The notes beneath the pieces were generated by a model, which worked only from the letters and a program-made list of their open reading frames with translations, was not told where the DNA came from and made no database searches. Positions 27,781-36,078 of a DNA stretch of 57,483 nucleotides are shown here, in pieces. Made by a program: the position numbers and the translations under genes. This stretch comes from an uncultured Schlesneria sp. (GTDB taxonomy: Bacteria; Planctomycetota; Planctomycetia; Planctomycetales; Planctomycetaceae). Location: contig CAIOKO010000238.1 of assembly GCA_903858935.1 (NCBI GenBank), positions 1 through 57,483 of the forward strand, in the 5' to 3' direction. Positions within the stretch are counted from its first letter, which is position 1. The number at the start of each line of letters is the position of its first letter.

Positions 27781-28944
27781 TTATTCCGCTCGTTCAACTG
27801 CTTCAGATGTCGCAAGAATCAGCGGCACCTGGATTCGACGGCCATCACGAACGATCGTCAATGTCACTTCATCACCCGGACGTTTTCCTTCAATGTATCC
27901 CAGAAAATCTTCGGCGTTCACAATTTTCTGATCGTCGATTGCCACGATCAGATCGGCTGCCGACTGGTCAACTCGATTCAACGTAAATGGGCCGCGACGT
28001 GTCTTTGTGATTTTTGGGCCCCGTAACCCTGCTCGTTCGGCGGGACCATTCGGCCGCATCTCGGCAATCAACAAGCCCTTGTCGTTCTGATAAACCTTAT
28101 CGATACCGCTTTCAGGTCGGACCACATGTCCATATTTCAAGAGCTGCGGAACCACGCGTGAGATCAGGCTGACCGGAATCGCAAAACCGACTCCTGAACT
28201 TTGACCCGACGTCGTGGCGATGGCCGTGTTAATTCCTATTAACCGCCCATGAGCATCAAGCAGCGGCCCTCCTGAACTTCCAGGATTAATGGCCGCATCA
28301 ATCTGAATAATCGACTTGATCTTCCAGTTCCCGTGAATCTGAAGCGAGCGATTTAAACTCGAGATAATTCCGGTCGTCAGTGTTCGCTCCAGCCCGAATG
28401 GATTCCCTAAAGCAAACACTCGCATGCCGACTCGCAATCCGCGTGAATCACCCAATGCCACTGGAAACAATTCGTCATCAGTCGATTCGATTTGAATGAC
28501 CGCCAGATCGTTTAAGGGATCAGCGCCGATCGTCGTCGCTTCATAGGTTTTACCGTTATAAAGCGTGACCGCCACTTCTTTGGCACCCGCTACAACGTGG
28601 TAGTTTGTCAGAATGTGGCCTTCCTGATCGATGATTGCTCCGGAACCAGAACCTTCGGAATGTTCCGTCATGATCAGTCGCTCGGTTTTAACCGACTTCG
28701 ACGTAATATTAACAACGCTTCGATTCACTGCTTCGTAAACGGAAACAGCAATTGCCTCGTCGGGTGTGAAACCGTCTTCGTCATAGATTCTCGTCGCACT
28801 TGGACGAATTCTCTCGACGGGAGATTCAATCCGAACCCGACGGTCTTGTGCAGTCAGTGATCGACTGCGCGAATCGCTCACCATCCAGATTGTGAACGAA
28901 CTCGCCAGAAGTGCCGAAAGCAAGCATCCCACGAAAAACCGCAT
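27781..28944 (-). CDS. HtrA/DegP-like serine protease with one PDZ domain
   Basis: 387 residues, periplasmic or membrane-anchored by the N-terminal hydrophobic helix (MRFFVGCLLSALLASSFTIW). Trypsin-fold catalytic triad visible: His in LTNYHVVAG, Asp in DPLNDLAVIQI, Ser in NPGSSGGPLLDAHG. A single C-terminal PDZ domain follows (GLRGPKITK, DLIVAIDDQKIVNAEDFLGY). It degrades or refolds misfolded envelope proteins by family knowledge. 29 bp after the upstream gene of unknown function, so probably co-transcribed with it. Confidence 0.92.
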   Translation of the reverse strand: MRFFVGCLLSALLASSFTIWMVSDSRSRSLTAQDRRVRIESPVERIRPSATRIYDEDGFTPDEAIAVSVYEAVNRSVVNITSKSVKTERLIMTEHSEGSGSGAIIDQEGHILTNYHVVAGAKEVAVTLYNGKTYEATTIGADPLNDLAVIQIESTDDELFPVALGDSRGLRVGMRVFALGNPFGLERTLTTGIISSLNRSLQIHGNWKIKSIIQIDAAINPGSSGGPLLDAHGRLIGINTAIATTSGQSSGVGFAIPVSLISRVVPQLLKYGHVVRPESGIDKVYQNDKGLLIAEMRPNGPAERAGLRGPKITKTRRGPFTLNRVDQSAADLIVAIDDQKIVNAEDFLGYIEGKRPGDEVTLTIVRDGRRIQVPLILATSEAVERAE

Positions 28945-28973
28945 TGAAGATCCTCATTTCAATCACGACCAGA

Positions 28974-29603
28974 CTAGTCGATATGTGATAACGCAGTCTT
29001 AACCAGTCGCATCGGAGCCGGGGGGGCATCATCCTGATAGTTCACGAGTTGAATTTGATCGACATCGGACCGCTGACCAGACTGCCAGACGATTCGCTGC
29101 TGTTGATTACGACCAACAACAAGAATTCGAACAGGGACAGCGTCGCTCACACTCAGTGAGATATGGAAAGATCGAAAGAACAGTCGATCAGTTTCCTCAC
29201 ATGGAAAGGCCTCAAGCGTCACCTGCTTGTCGGATCGGTCAACAATCTTCCAGTGGTAGGTCTCATTCAACCCGACTGAACTGACACGACCGACAAGTTG
29301 CTCCGCCGCGACCGCCGTATGTTCGTTAAATTCCCGCTGAATCGATTGTCGAAACTCTTCCTTCCGAGACCGGTTCCATGCCGGCTGACTGCTCGTGGAC
29401 TGTTCCCATTTACTCAGCCACGATGCGATTTCATCGACGTCTGCGGTACGATGAAGAAGCGATGCGTGATCAGCATCTCGTTCGACCGTTTTGACATGAG
29501 GGCGAATACAGGTCGAGATCGTGGCCGATCCGTTTTTTTTCGATCCGCCGTCGCTCACTGGTTCGAGCTGCCAAGCCAGGGAAAATAGTCCGATTTCGAG
29601 CAT
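28974..29603 (-). CDS. Protein of unknown function
   Basis: 209 residues, not recognised. No signal peptide or membrane helix. A charged middle (NRSRKEEFRQSIQREFNEHT) is followed by a strand-rich part (ETYHWKIVDRSDKQVTLEAF ... VPVRILVVGRNQQQ). The ATG at 29603 has no strong ribosome binding site. It lies between the membrane triad and htrA on the same strand, close to htrA. Coding is supported mainly by length, codon pattern and placement. Confidence 0.6.
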   Translation of the reverse strand: MLEIGLFSLAWQLEPVSDGGSKKNGSATISTCIRPHVKTVERDADHASLLHRTADVDEIASWLSKWEQSTSSQPAWNRSRKEEFRQSIQREFNEHTAVAAEQLVGRVSSVGLNETYHWKIVDRSDKQVTLEAFPCEETDRLFFRSFHISLSVSDAVPVRILVVGRNQQQRIVWQSGQRSDVDQIQLVNYQDDAPPAPMRLVKTALSHID

Positions 29604-29835
29604 AACATCACATCCTTGCGTTCGTCGACGACGTGGTCGGCCAATCCCGCCCGGATCAAACGAATTAATTCCTAGACATTTCCAAGGGAACTCTTGTCTG
29701 CCAATTCAAGTCGATATTGCCATAACCTTCGGCATTCGCTTGAAGGAGCAGTGTTTTAAAGGAAAGTCGACAACAGAGGAAGATGAACTCGTCGTTCAAA
29801 TCATGTCGACAATCCTCGGCGCGACTCACATCGAC

Positions 29836-30621
29836 TTAAACGACAATCAGCCACGTTAACAGCACGGCGAACGAACCCAAAATTGTGGCAAGGATCTGAA
29901 ACGATACGGGTGATTCTTCAATGACTTCGAACTGTTCACCCAGCCATTCAGGAAAACGTTTTACGATTCCGCGCCCAATCCGTTCCTGAATAAAACGCTC
30001 GACAACCGAAAAGGAAAACGAAAGTCGTGGAATTCCACCGTTCATTTCTTTAACAACGTTCTCAGTCGATGGCATCGAAAATCGACCTGGCCGAGCGAGA
30101 TGCTGGTCAACTGATTTGCGCGACAGTCGAATCAGCAGACTTACCAGAAGACTGGTGGCTAACCATCCGAGGAGAGATTGAGCCAGATTCGGTGCAAAGA
30201 GGAAGCTTGTCAGTGCAACATAAAGCATGCTATCGACAACCTGGGCATTTTCTGAGAGCGGGCGACGACCTTGAACCCCAATCGTCAATTGTTTTGCCAG
30301 CATCAGCCCCCCAAAAAGACTGACCAGCAAGGCCTTAATCCATGTTGCCTGCAGACCAAAAGCAAGAATAATGGGGCGTGGAATGGTCATCGAAAACCAC
30401 GTCCACATTGGGACGTGAACAGACGGAAGAGCGTTGAAATCATGGCTGTATAAAAGAATTGCGAGTACGGCGGAACAAACGCACCCGCCAACAAGACCGG
30501 TTCTTGACGCAGCGAGCCCCCAATTGGGAAACGGGACAAGAGTCCCGACCAAAGAACCGATTGCGCCCAGTATTGGGAACACCGCAGCAGCGATCAGCCA
30601 GATTTCGGAGGCCGTGATCAC
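29836..30621 (-). CDS. Membrane protein resembling a reduced NuoL-type subunit
   Basis: 261 residues with about six hydrophobic helices. It looks like the two ends of a NuoL/MrpA-type antiporter subunit without the core: an N-terminal helix pair, a middle SMLYVALTSFLFAPNLAQSL followed by LLGW, where NuoL has the G-W-E motif but this has G-W-L, and a C-terminal WLGEQFEVIEESPVSFQILA plus terminal helix. The key Glu and Lys residues of the antiporter helices are not seen. The ATG overlaps the stop of the preceding gene (ATGA). Assignment is from pattern and neighbours and needs a profile search. Confidence 0.45.
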   Translation of the reverse strand: MITASEIWLIAAAVFPILGAIGSLVGTLVPFPNWGLAASRTGLVGGCVCSAVLAILLYSHDFNALPSVHVPMWTWFSMTIPRPIILAFGLQATWIKALLVSLFGGLMLAKQLTIGVQGRRPLSENAQVVDSMLYVALTSFLFAPNLAQSLLGWLATSLLVSLLIRLSRKSVDQHLARPGRFSMPSTENVVKEMNGGIPRLSFSFSVVERFIQERIGRGIVKRFPEWLGEQFEVIEESPVSFQILATILGSFAVLLTWLIVV

Positions 30622-30935
30622 GTAGGCTGTTCCTCATCCAGTAGCTGCTCGGGCTCGGCATCCAGTAGCTGCTCGGCGCCGGTCTCCTGTGATCCCAATG
30701 TGGATTGAACGATCAGCAGTCCGACAATCACAACCCCGCCCAATTTAAGCTCGGTTTGACGCTGGAAAAACGCTGCGCTGACGACAAAAGCCAGCAGAAT
30801 CGCCTGCAACAACAAGCCCAGTCGCAACCATCGATCAATACCATTTCGGGCCAGGACAACCCCGACAATTCCAACCACAATGCACGCCGATGCAAAAAGA
30901 ATTTGACTGCCCCAGTTGCCGTAATCAATGTTCAT
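30618..30935 (-). CDS. Small membrane protein resembling NuoK
   Basis: 105 residues, three hydrophobic helices and an acidic tail (EQLLDAEPEQLLDEEQ, a near repeat). VGIVGVVLARN matches the G-x-x-G-V-x-L-x-R-N pattern of NuoK helix 1, and LRLGLLLQAILLAFV stands where NuoK has G-I-E-L-x-L-N-A, but the conserved membrane Glu is absent. Overlaps the next gene by four bases and starts four bases after the previous one, so the three genes are one operon. Confidence 0.45.
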   Translation of the reverse strand: MNIDYGNWGSQILFASACIVVGIVGVVLARNGIDRWLRLGLLLQAILLAFVVSAAFFQRQTELKLGGVVIVGLLIVQSTLGSQETGAEQLLDAEPEQLLDEEQPT

Positions 30936-30939
30936 GAAT

Positions 30940-31788
30940 TTACTCTGGGCTGTTTCCGTTTGTGGCTTCGACAGTTCTCGCCCCTTCTGACTTTACACAC
31001 GAATCATTGCCCATCGACATTCCCAGATAGAGAAAGACAATCACAGTCGTTAAGACCACGAGATCCGAGCGATGACCTAGCGCGAGATTAAGAAGAGACA
31101 CAACCCGATCAGGAGCATTTCGACTCACCAGAACTTCGTTCAACCGGTCGCGGCTTGGAAGTGCAGTATGTCGTGGACTCGACGTCACATGCGACGTCTC
31201 GCTGCGCAAAGTATCAGAAATCGTTCCAAATAACGTGAAAGCCAGAATACCGACTAACAGACCGACGAGCCAATAATTACCACGTTCTTTTAAAGAATCA
31301 GGCTCGTCATTAAATTGAATCGCAGACATCAGCCACTCACGGACCGAAATCGACTTTTGTTTAGACAGGTTACGGACAAGGGGGCGTGCGACCACCCCGA
31401 CGACGATCAACAGCCCAAAAGCGACCTCCGGCTGTTGAAACAGCATACAGATACACGCATTGGCAAGCGTATGAACTAAATAACCCAGACGGCGACAGAG
31501 TGGCGAAATCCGGCCTGAACAATACACGCTCGCAGACAAACTGACTGCCAGACAGACACCGAAACCAAAATCAGCCAGTTGCGCATATGCTGAACGGGAC
31601 GTCGATGGAAAATCCTGACGTGGATTGACCCTCAAAGCCAAAAAGATCAGCGCAAGATAAACAAGTGTCGCGAGCCCGGACCAGAGTCGGACTTCCCGAT
31701 GTACGTTAGAACGAACCCACAATGTGAGAGCGACCGACCACATTCCTAGCAGTACTGCCAACCACCAGGGAATAAAGGGGTCATTCAT
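30940..31788 (-). CDS. Polytopic membrane protein, first gene of a three-gene set
   Basis: 282 residues with about seven hydrophobic helices; first gene of the operon with the NuoK-like and NuoL-like genes. The order would fit a NuoJ-like role, and SDLVVLTTVIVFLYLGMSM near the end is reminiscent of the NuoJ helix pattern, but the sequence match is too weak to claim. ATG at 31788, no clear ribosome binding site. Otherwise unrecognised. Confidence 0.5.
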   Translation of the reverse strand: MNDPFIPWWLAVLLGMWSVALTLWVRSNVHREVRLWSGLATLVYLALIFLALRVNPRQDFPSTSRSAYAQLADFGFGVCLAVSLSASVYCSGRISPLCRRLGYLVHTLANACICMLFQQPEVAFGLLIVVGVVARPLVRNLSKQKSISVREWLMSAIQFNDEPDSLKERGNYWLVGLLVGILAFTLFGTISDTLRSETSHVTSSPRHTALPSRDRLNEVLVSRNAPDRVVSLLNLALGHRSDLVVLTTVIVFLYLGMSMGNDSCVKSEGARTVEATNGNSPE

Positions 31789-31878
31789 TCTCGCGCCGAC
31801 GGCAAATAGTCAGTGTCAATAAAAAAGTACTGACCTGATTATTTCAGTTAAGGTACGAAAACAAAAGGCCGGAAAATG

Positions 31879-31920
31879 GGTGGCACGGTTTTACTGTCTT
31901 CGGTTAAGCCGTGCTCTTCG
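31879..31920. repeat. Single hairpin related to family C (copy C)
   Basis: GCACGG (31883-31888) pairs with CCGTGC (31909-31914). The loop ACTGTCTTCGGTTAA and the following GCTCTT match the copies after ffh and yaiI, while the stem has changed on both sides (CACTGC/GCAGTG there, CACGG/CCGTG here), i.e. a compensating change. Confidence 0.6.
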
Positions 31921-31985
31921 AACATGTTATCGAACTACGATGTTACGGCCTTGTCGAAAAGTCCAGCGAGGCTTCGCCTCAGACT

Positions 31986-32153
31986 AAAGTAGCCATCAAC
32001 GCTCCTTGCGATGAGCATTGTTCGAGAACCACCAAATTCCAATCCGCATATTTTCAAATCAGAAATTCAAACGGAATATCTTTCCCGATGTGTCGGCGAC
32101 GTTTGTATCGTTTCCGACGCATGCACATCACGCGAAGCGATGATGGCTACTTT
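31986..32153. repeat. 168-bp inverted-repeat element
   Basis: Arms of 33 bases (31986-32018 and 32121-32153) match as reverse complements at 27 of 33 positions, with AAAGTAGCCATCA perfect at the outer ends. The 102-base interior has no open frame. MITE-like or REP-like; no second copy in the window. Confidence 0.55.
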
Positions 32154-32347
32154 GGGAAAAATCCTGAAACTTGACTCAATGAGTCAAGTTTCAAACCTGA
32201 AGAAGTCCAAAACCGTGCCAAACCTTAAGTTCGTCCCCTACCGCGCCGATAGGGCGAAAAGAATTAACCGACGAAGGTTTGAACGATCACCAGCACAGCC
32301 TCGCCCGCCCAATAGGTTGCGTGCAAGGCCCGCGCTAGAAATATCAA

Positions 32348-32695
32348 CTATTTGACGTTGCGTTGTGGAATCACTCGCTTATTGACATCAATTTGAACTT
32401 CGCCGAAAGCCTGTTCGTGCCGTTGTAGAAAAGCACCAAGTGCGAGCCACAGTCGTTTTGCGGTGTAATAGTTCACAACCAGACGTTGCGAGACTTTCAC
32501 TGGTGTCGATTGTGAACCGGCTGGCTGAGGATTCAAACCGAAGTCAAGAATAAGCTCTTCTGGCAGACCGGAAACCCGAGCGAAATTCGCATAGAGAGGC
32601 TCAAGACCTTCAGGCTCAATCACCTGCTGGACTGGCTGCGTTGCTGCTGCCTGTTGGGTTGGTATACCGGTGTCGACATTCGGGGTATCTGCCAT
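32348..32695 (-). CDS. DUF3467 family protein
   Basis: 115 residues. After a Gln/Pro/Ala-rich head of about 30 residues comes the DUF3467 pattern: LYANFARVSGLPEELILDFG, then VSQRLVVNYYTAKRLWLALG and EQAFGEVQIDV. The family is small, cytoplasmic and of unknown function, frequent in planctomycetes. ATG at 32695. It stands alone between repeat-rich gaps. Confidence 0.88.
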   Translation of the reverse strand: MADTPNVDTGIPTQQAAATQPVQQVIEPEGLEPLYANFARVSGLPEELILDFGLNPQPAGSQSTPVKVSQRLVVNYYTAKRLWLALGAFLQRHEQAFGEVQIDVNKRVIPQRNVK

Positions 32696-32958
32696 GATTT
32701 GTTCTCCAAAGCAAGGTTGTCACGGGGATTAAGTCCGGCGAGAAGACATGATGCCTGCAACAACTTATGACTGTCAACGAACCAGAAGCGTTGCCCCATC
32801 AAGAAAGTGAAAAATTTGGTTTCGAGGAAGGAAATGTCATACTTTCTATGACGACTGAGCTTGCGCGATCAACCCTCTTCACGAAGTCTCCCAAACCCAC
32901 CCCGACACTGCCAACACTCGCAAACCCTCATTTTATTTAAATAACCTGAGCAGCCAGT

Positions 32959-32986
32959 TTGACAACTTCAATTCATGACGTATGTT
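32959..32986 (+). promoter_or_regulatory. Sigma-70-like promoter of the small-RNA candidate
   Basis: TTGACA (32959-32964) and TATGTT (32981-32986) are 16 bases apart, a good match to the housekeeping consensus. The predicted start lies at about 32993, where a hairpin begins. Confidence 0.5.
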
Positions 32987-32992
32987 TTGAAA

Positions 32993-33115
32993 GTCAGGCC
33001 CGCCTGACACACAATTTGAATTACGCAGCGTACATCATTTGGCTTCGCAAGAGGTCGAGTGTCTTAACGCGGCAAGGAGGAGCTGGGAGCTTCGAGGGGA
33101 CCTTGCCGCGTTTTT
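32993..33115 (+). ncRNA. Candidate 123-nt small RNA
   Basis: Between a consensus-like promoter (32959-32986) and a strong terminator hairpin (33066-33115). The 5' end forms a GTCAGG/CCTGAC hairpin (32993-33008) right at the predicted start. The middle (33009-33065) is mostly unpaired with a GGCTTCGC-type loop. It has no SRP RNA, 6S, tmRNA or RNase P signature and no good coding frame with a ribosome binding site. The loop of the terminator carries AAGGAGGAGCTGGGAGC, which is purine-rich like a Shine-Dalgarno. Identity unknown. Confidence 0.5.
33066..33115 (+). terminator. Rho-independent terminator
   Basis: A perfect 12-bp stem AACGCGGCAAGG (33066-33077) / CCTTGCCGCGTT (33101-33112) followed by TTTTT overlapping 33111-33115. 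No protein gene on the + strand ends here, so a small RNA is the natural product. Confidence 0.75.
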
Positions 33116-33472
33116 CTATTCTTTGCAGCTAACAAATGTAACAATCATCACACGGATGATTCGTCAGGCCGACGCGAACGCGATTCCCTTGCTTCGCTCC
33201 CCCTCGCTTGTGCGTCGGGCGAACGTTTCAGAACGCCTCTCATAACATCGCCTTAACTCTATATTAAAAAATACGTTGCGTCGAATCTCATCGCACGCGC
33301 AAATAATCCGGACTAAATGCCACTGTTTCGGAATATGCAGAAGTGCTTCGACTTGGCATCAACGCTCATTTTGCCATTCGGCGCTGGTTGCCCGACGACC
33401 GGTGAAGCAGCGGCACCTTGTTCAATGAAACCCGTGTTTTCTCGAAGAAAAACGCTTCCCAACGTTGAACAA

Positions 33473-33550
33473 CAAGGGCCTTAGCCCTTGCAGCAGAACA
33501 AGTTGTGGAGGCTGGAAGCCTCCACAACAAAATCTGACAACCTCGTCACG
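33473..33550. repeat. Two-stem dispersed repeat (family S, copy 1)
   Basis: Stem one CAAGGGC (33473-33479) / GCCCTTG (33484-33490); stem two TTGTGGAGGCT (33503-33513) / AGCCTCCACAA (33517-33527); then ACAACAAAATCTGACAACC. The copy at 37437-37516 has the same order with different stems. Upstream of the secretin gene. Confidence 0.55.
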
Positions 33551-33703
33551 CCACAAAATTCTCACAAGATACAGGCGTTATCTTCCGATCAACTGATACT
33601 GCCATTTAAGTTTGCGCATTCGGTATTCCTTAGCAGTTATGCTGGCTGCCGGGGACAATTCGAACGGCCAAACGATTGACCCTTGGCGGTCAGGGATCAT
33701 GCC

Positions 33704-35941
33704 ATGCCGAGTCAACGAAGCTCACGAAGCCCCTTTGAAACTGCCTTTTGGGCGATGGTACTGGCGATTGGGCTTCCCTTGGTTGTCTTGATGTTTGGCG
33801 CGATCCGAACGCGCCAATTGCAATCAAAAGCCCACCCTCGTTGGGCGAAGTTCGCAAATGCTGCAAACAAAACGCCTGACGAACCCAAAACAAAGACGGC
33901 TTCACGTCAAACGCCTGCGCTTTCGCCAACCATTAAGTTCGAGGAAATCACCTCATCGGATAACGATCACTCTCCGTTGCCTCAGGTGAATTTCACGGGA
34001 TCTGTAACCAGACGAAAACCAATCGAACCAACGATCGATTCGGAATCGGCTGCGGTCACCTCGACCACTCCGACTTATTCGCGCGCTCATCCGGAGTTTG
34101 AAGAACTCCCTCCGATTATCTTCAGGCCAGTTAACGACGAAGACGATTCTCTGACGGCACAGTCGACTCGTCGTCTGGAATCGCAATTGACAGACGTACG
34201 GCAGCAACTCGATCGGCTGACGACGCAACAAAGCCAGCAGCAGGCCGAAGAAATTGCCCGCCAGGCAAAATTGCTTGATGTCATCACAAAACTCAGCGAG
34301 CGCCCATCGAGCGATTCTGCGAGTCCTGAACTGACATCTGTCCCCTGTACCAAAGAGCCCGCATTTGATCCTCAGACTCCGACGCTGATCGCGGAAGACT
34401 TGCCGAGTTTGATCGACGTATTGCCGGTCGAAATACCGGCCGCTGAAACACCAACGGCCGAGGTACCACCGCCCGGGCCATCGAATTCTTCCTATGATGA
34501 TGAATCGCCGATCCGTATCCGGCGGTCAACAGACGTCAGCGCGCCTGAAACGTTCTCGATCAGTGCTGACGATGCTGATATCCGGCACGTTTTCGCAAAA
34601 CTTAGCGAAGTGGCGGAAATCAGCATTATCCCAAGCCCTGAAATTCAGGGACGAATCTCGTTGAATTTGCGTGATGTCCGAGTTGACGCCGCTCTCAAAG
34701 CCATCATTGCATCGCAAGATTATGTCGTCGAGCGCGACGACAATATCATCATCGTCCGCACGTTGGCTGAAACCGCTCGGCGAAAGCATCAGAATCGAAA
34801 ACTGATCGTAAAGGTCTATCGTCCGAATTATCTGAGCGCGGTCGAATTGATCGGCTTGATCGAACCGCATTTATCCAGTGACGGTCGACATTCAGGGTCA
34901 TCCTCAGCTCTCACAGGGTTGGCTGACACTGAAGGATTATCCGTCGATGATGCGACGGCTCAGCGGGATACGGTCATCGTCCAGGATGTTCCCGAAGTTC
35001 TGGATCAGATCGATCAGATTCTTGTTGATGTCGACGTTCCACCACTTCAAGTCAGTATCGAAGCGAAAATCCTCTGTGTCAGGCTGTCAGACGGCATCCA
35101 GCACGGAATTGATCTATGCCAGCTTCCGTGCTATCGCGATGCAGGTGTCTCAATGGCCGAAGGGGGATTAAAACAGGCTCGTCTCTCATGCAGCATTCCC
35201 ACGTTCATAAAATCCGTCGAAAGGATCGCGGATACAAGCGTTGTCACCTCACAACGGATTCAAGTTCTCAATAAACATCGAGCCGAAATGCTGATCGGTG
35301 ACCGGATTGGATATCAGTCGCAAGCGGGAAGCGAAGTTCGTTTCATGGACGCGGGAACTCGGTTGATCTTGCGCCCTTCCGTTTCTGCGGACGGATTTAT
35401 CCGATTAGACATTCATCCGGAACGAAGTTCCGCCACGACGGCAAAACGGTCGCGGCAGCCTGTTCAAACAACTGCAGAATTGACGACTCAGGTCATGATT
35501 CGCGACGGGGCGACCGTTGCGATTGGAGGCCTGATCGCAGAACAGGGGTCCGACACGACAAACCGTCTGCCCGTCGTCGGCTCAATCCCTGTGATCGGCA
35601 TTCCATTCCGTAACAAACGGGAACGACTTCAGCGGACAGAACTGATTGTTCTTGTCACTCCGAAGATCGTCATCGATTGCGAAAGCGAAGCGGAAGGAAA
35701 ATGTCTTGAGCACGCCGCTGAAGAACGAGCCGCCGAATTCCGTGATAAGCAGAGTCCAAAGAGTCGCCATAACCTTGCACGAGCACACTATGATCGGGCA
35801 TGCCAGGACTATCAGCAGGGGAACTTTGTCAAAGCTCGACAACAGATCAATGCTTCTCTGCGTGAAAACAAGACGGACCTGGACGCAATTCGCCTGCGAA
35901 ACCAAATCGATCAATGCCTGTTACCACGAGTGATCCGTTAG
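33704..35941 (+). CDS. Secretin-domain protein with C-terminal TPR
   Basis: 745 residues. One N-terminal hydrophobic helix (FWAMVLAIGLPLVVLMFGAI) is followed by about 250 residues of Pro/Thr-rich and coiled-coil sequence, a secretin N0/STN-like domain (FSISADDADIRHVFAKLSEV), an N1-type domain (VKVYRPNYLSAVELIGLIE), and the secretin core with VSIEAKILCV, GATVAIGGLIAEQ and LPVVGSIPVIGIPFRNK, ending ELIVLVTPKIV. The tail (HYDRACQDYQQGNFVKARQQ) is a TPR-like unit. Secretins form outer-membrane gates in type II/III secretion and pili. Here no secretion genes are adjacent. ATG 33704 with AGGGA upstream preferred over TTG 33683. Confidence 0.85.
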   Translation: MPSQRSSRSPFETAFWAMVLAIGLPLVVLMFGAIRTRQLQSKAHPRWAKFANAANKTPDEPKTKTASRQTPALSPTIKFEEITSSDNDHSPLPQVNFTGSVTRRKPIEPTIDSESAAVTSTTPTYSRAHPEFEELPPIIFRPVNDEDDSLTAQSTRRLESQLTDVRQQLDRLTTQQSQQQAEEIARQAKLLDVITKLSERPSSDSASPELTSVPCTKEPAFDPQTPTLIAEDLPSLIDVLPVEIPAAETPTAEVPPPGPSNSSYDDESPIRIRRSTDVSAPETFSISADDADIRHVFAKLSEVAEISIIPSPEIQGRISLNLRDVRVDAALKAIIASQDYVVERDDNIIIVRTLAETARRKHQNRKLIVKVYRPNYLSAVELIGLIEPHLSSDGRHSGSSSALTGLADTEGLSVDDATAQRDTVIVQDVPEVLDQIDQILVDVDVPPLQVSIEAKILCVRLSDGIQHGIDLCQLPCYRDAGVSMAEGGLKQARLSCSIPTFIKSVERIADTSVVTSQRIQVLNKHRAEMLIGDRIGYQSQAGSEVRFMDAGTRLILRPSVSADGFIRLDIHPERSSATTAKRSRQPVQTTAELTTQVMIRDGATVAIGGLIAEQGSDTTNRLPVVGSIPVIGIPFRNKRERLQRTELIVLVTPKIVIDCESEAEGKCLEHAAEERAAEFRDKQSPKSRHNLARAHYDRACQDYQQGNFVKARQQINASLRENKTDLDAIRLRNQIDQCLLPRVIR

Positions 35942-35946
35942 CTCAT

Positions 35947-35972
35947 CAGACAAACCCGTCTTGTCTGGTTTT
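35947..35972 (+). terminator. Possible terminator after the secretin gene
   Basis: CAGACAA (35947-35953) pairs with TTGTCTG (35961-35967), followed by GTTTT. It lies six bases after the stop codon. The stem is short and the T-run only four bases, so it may be weak. Confidence 0.45.
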
Positions 35973-36078
35973 CCCAGTCTGACTAGCATGCCGCCGCATC
36001 GTGGGGAGATTTTTAAACCGGGATTAGAGGTCGAAATGAGTTTTCGATGAGTGCCTCGATCTCGGTCGCGAGACGTAT

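Larger units (their letters stand above)
31789..32347. other. Non-coding region with repeat elements
   Basis: 560 bases without a supportable gene. It holds one single-stem copy of the family C hairpin (31879-31920) and a 168-bp inverted-repeat element (31986-32153). The rest shows nothing recognisable. Confidence 0.6.
32696..33703. other. 1-kb intergenic region with a small-RNA candidate and repeats
   Basis: No protein gene is supported. It contains the predicted small RNA (32993-33115) with promoter and terminator, and a two-stem repeat (33473-33550). Sequence from about 33120 to 33460 shows nothing recognisable. Confidence 0.6.

Noticed and set aside
32993-33115. Identity of the small RNA as SRP RNA or 6S RNA
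   Set aside because: The conserved SRP loop (GGAAGCAGCC-type) is absent and there is no 6S-like long central bubble.
33039-33245. 68-residue + strand frame through the terminator hairpin
   Set aside because: It runs across a perfect terminator stem and T-run, and has no ribosome binding site.
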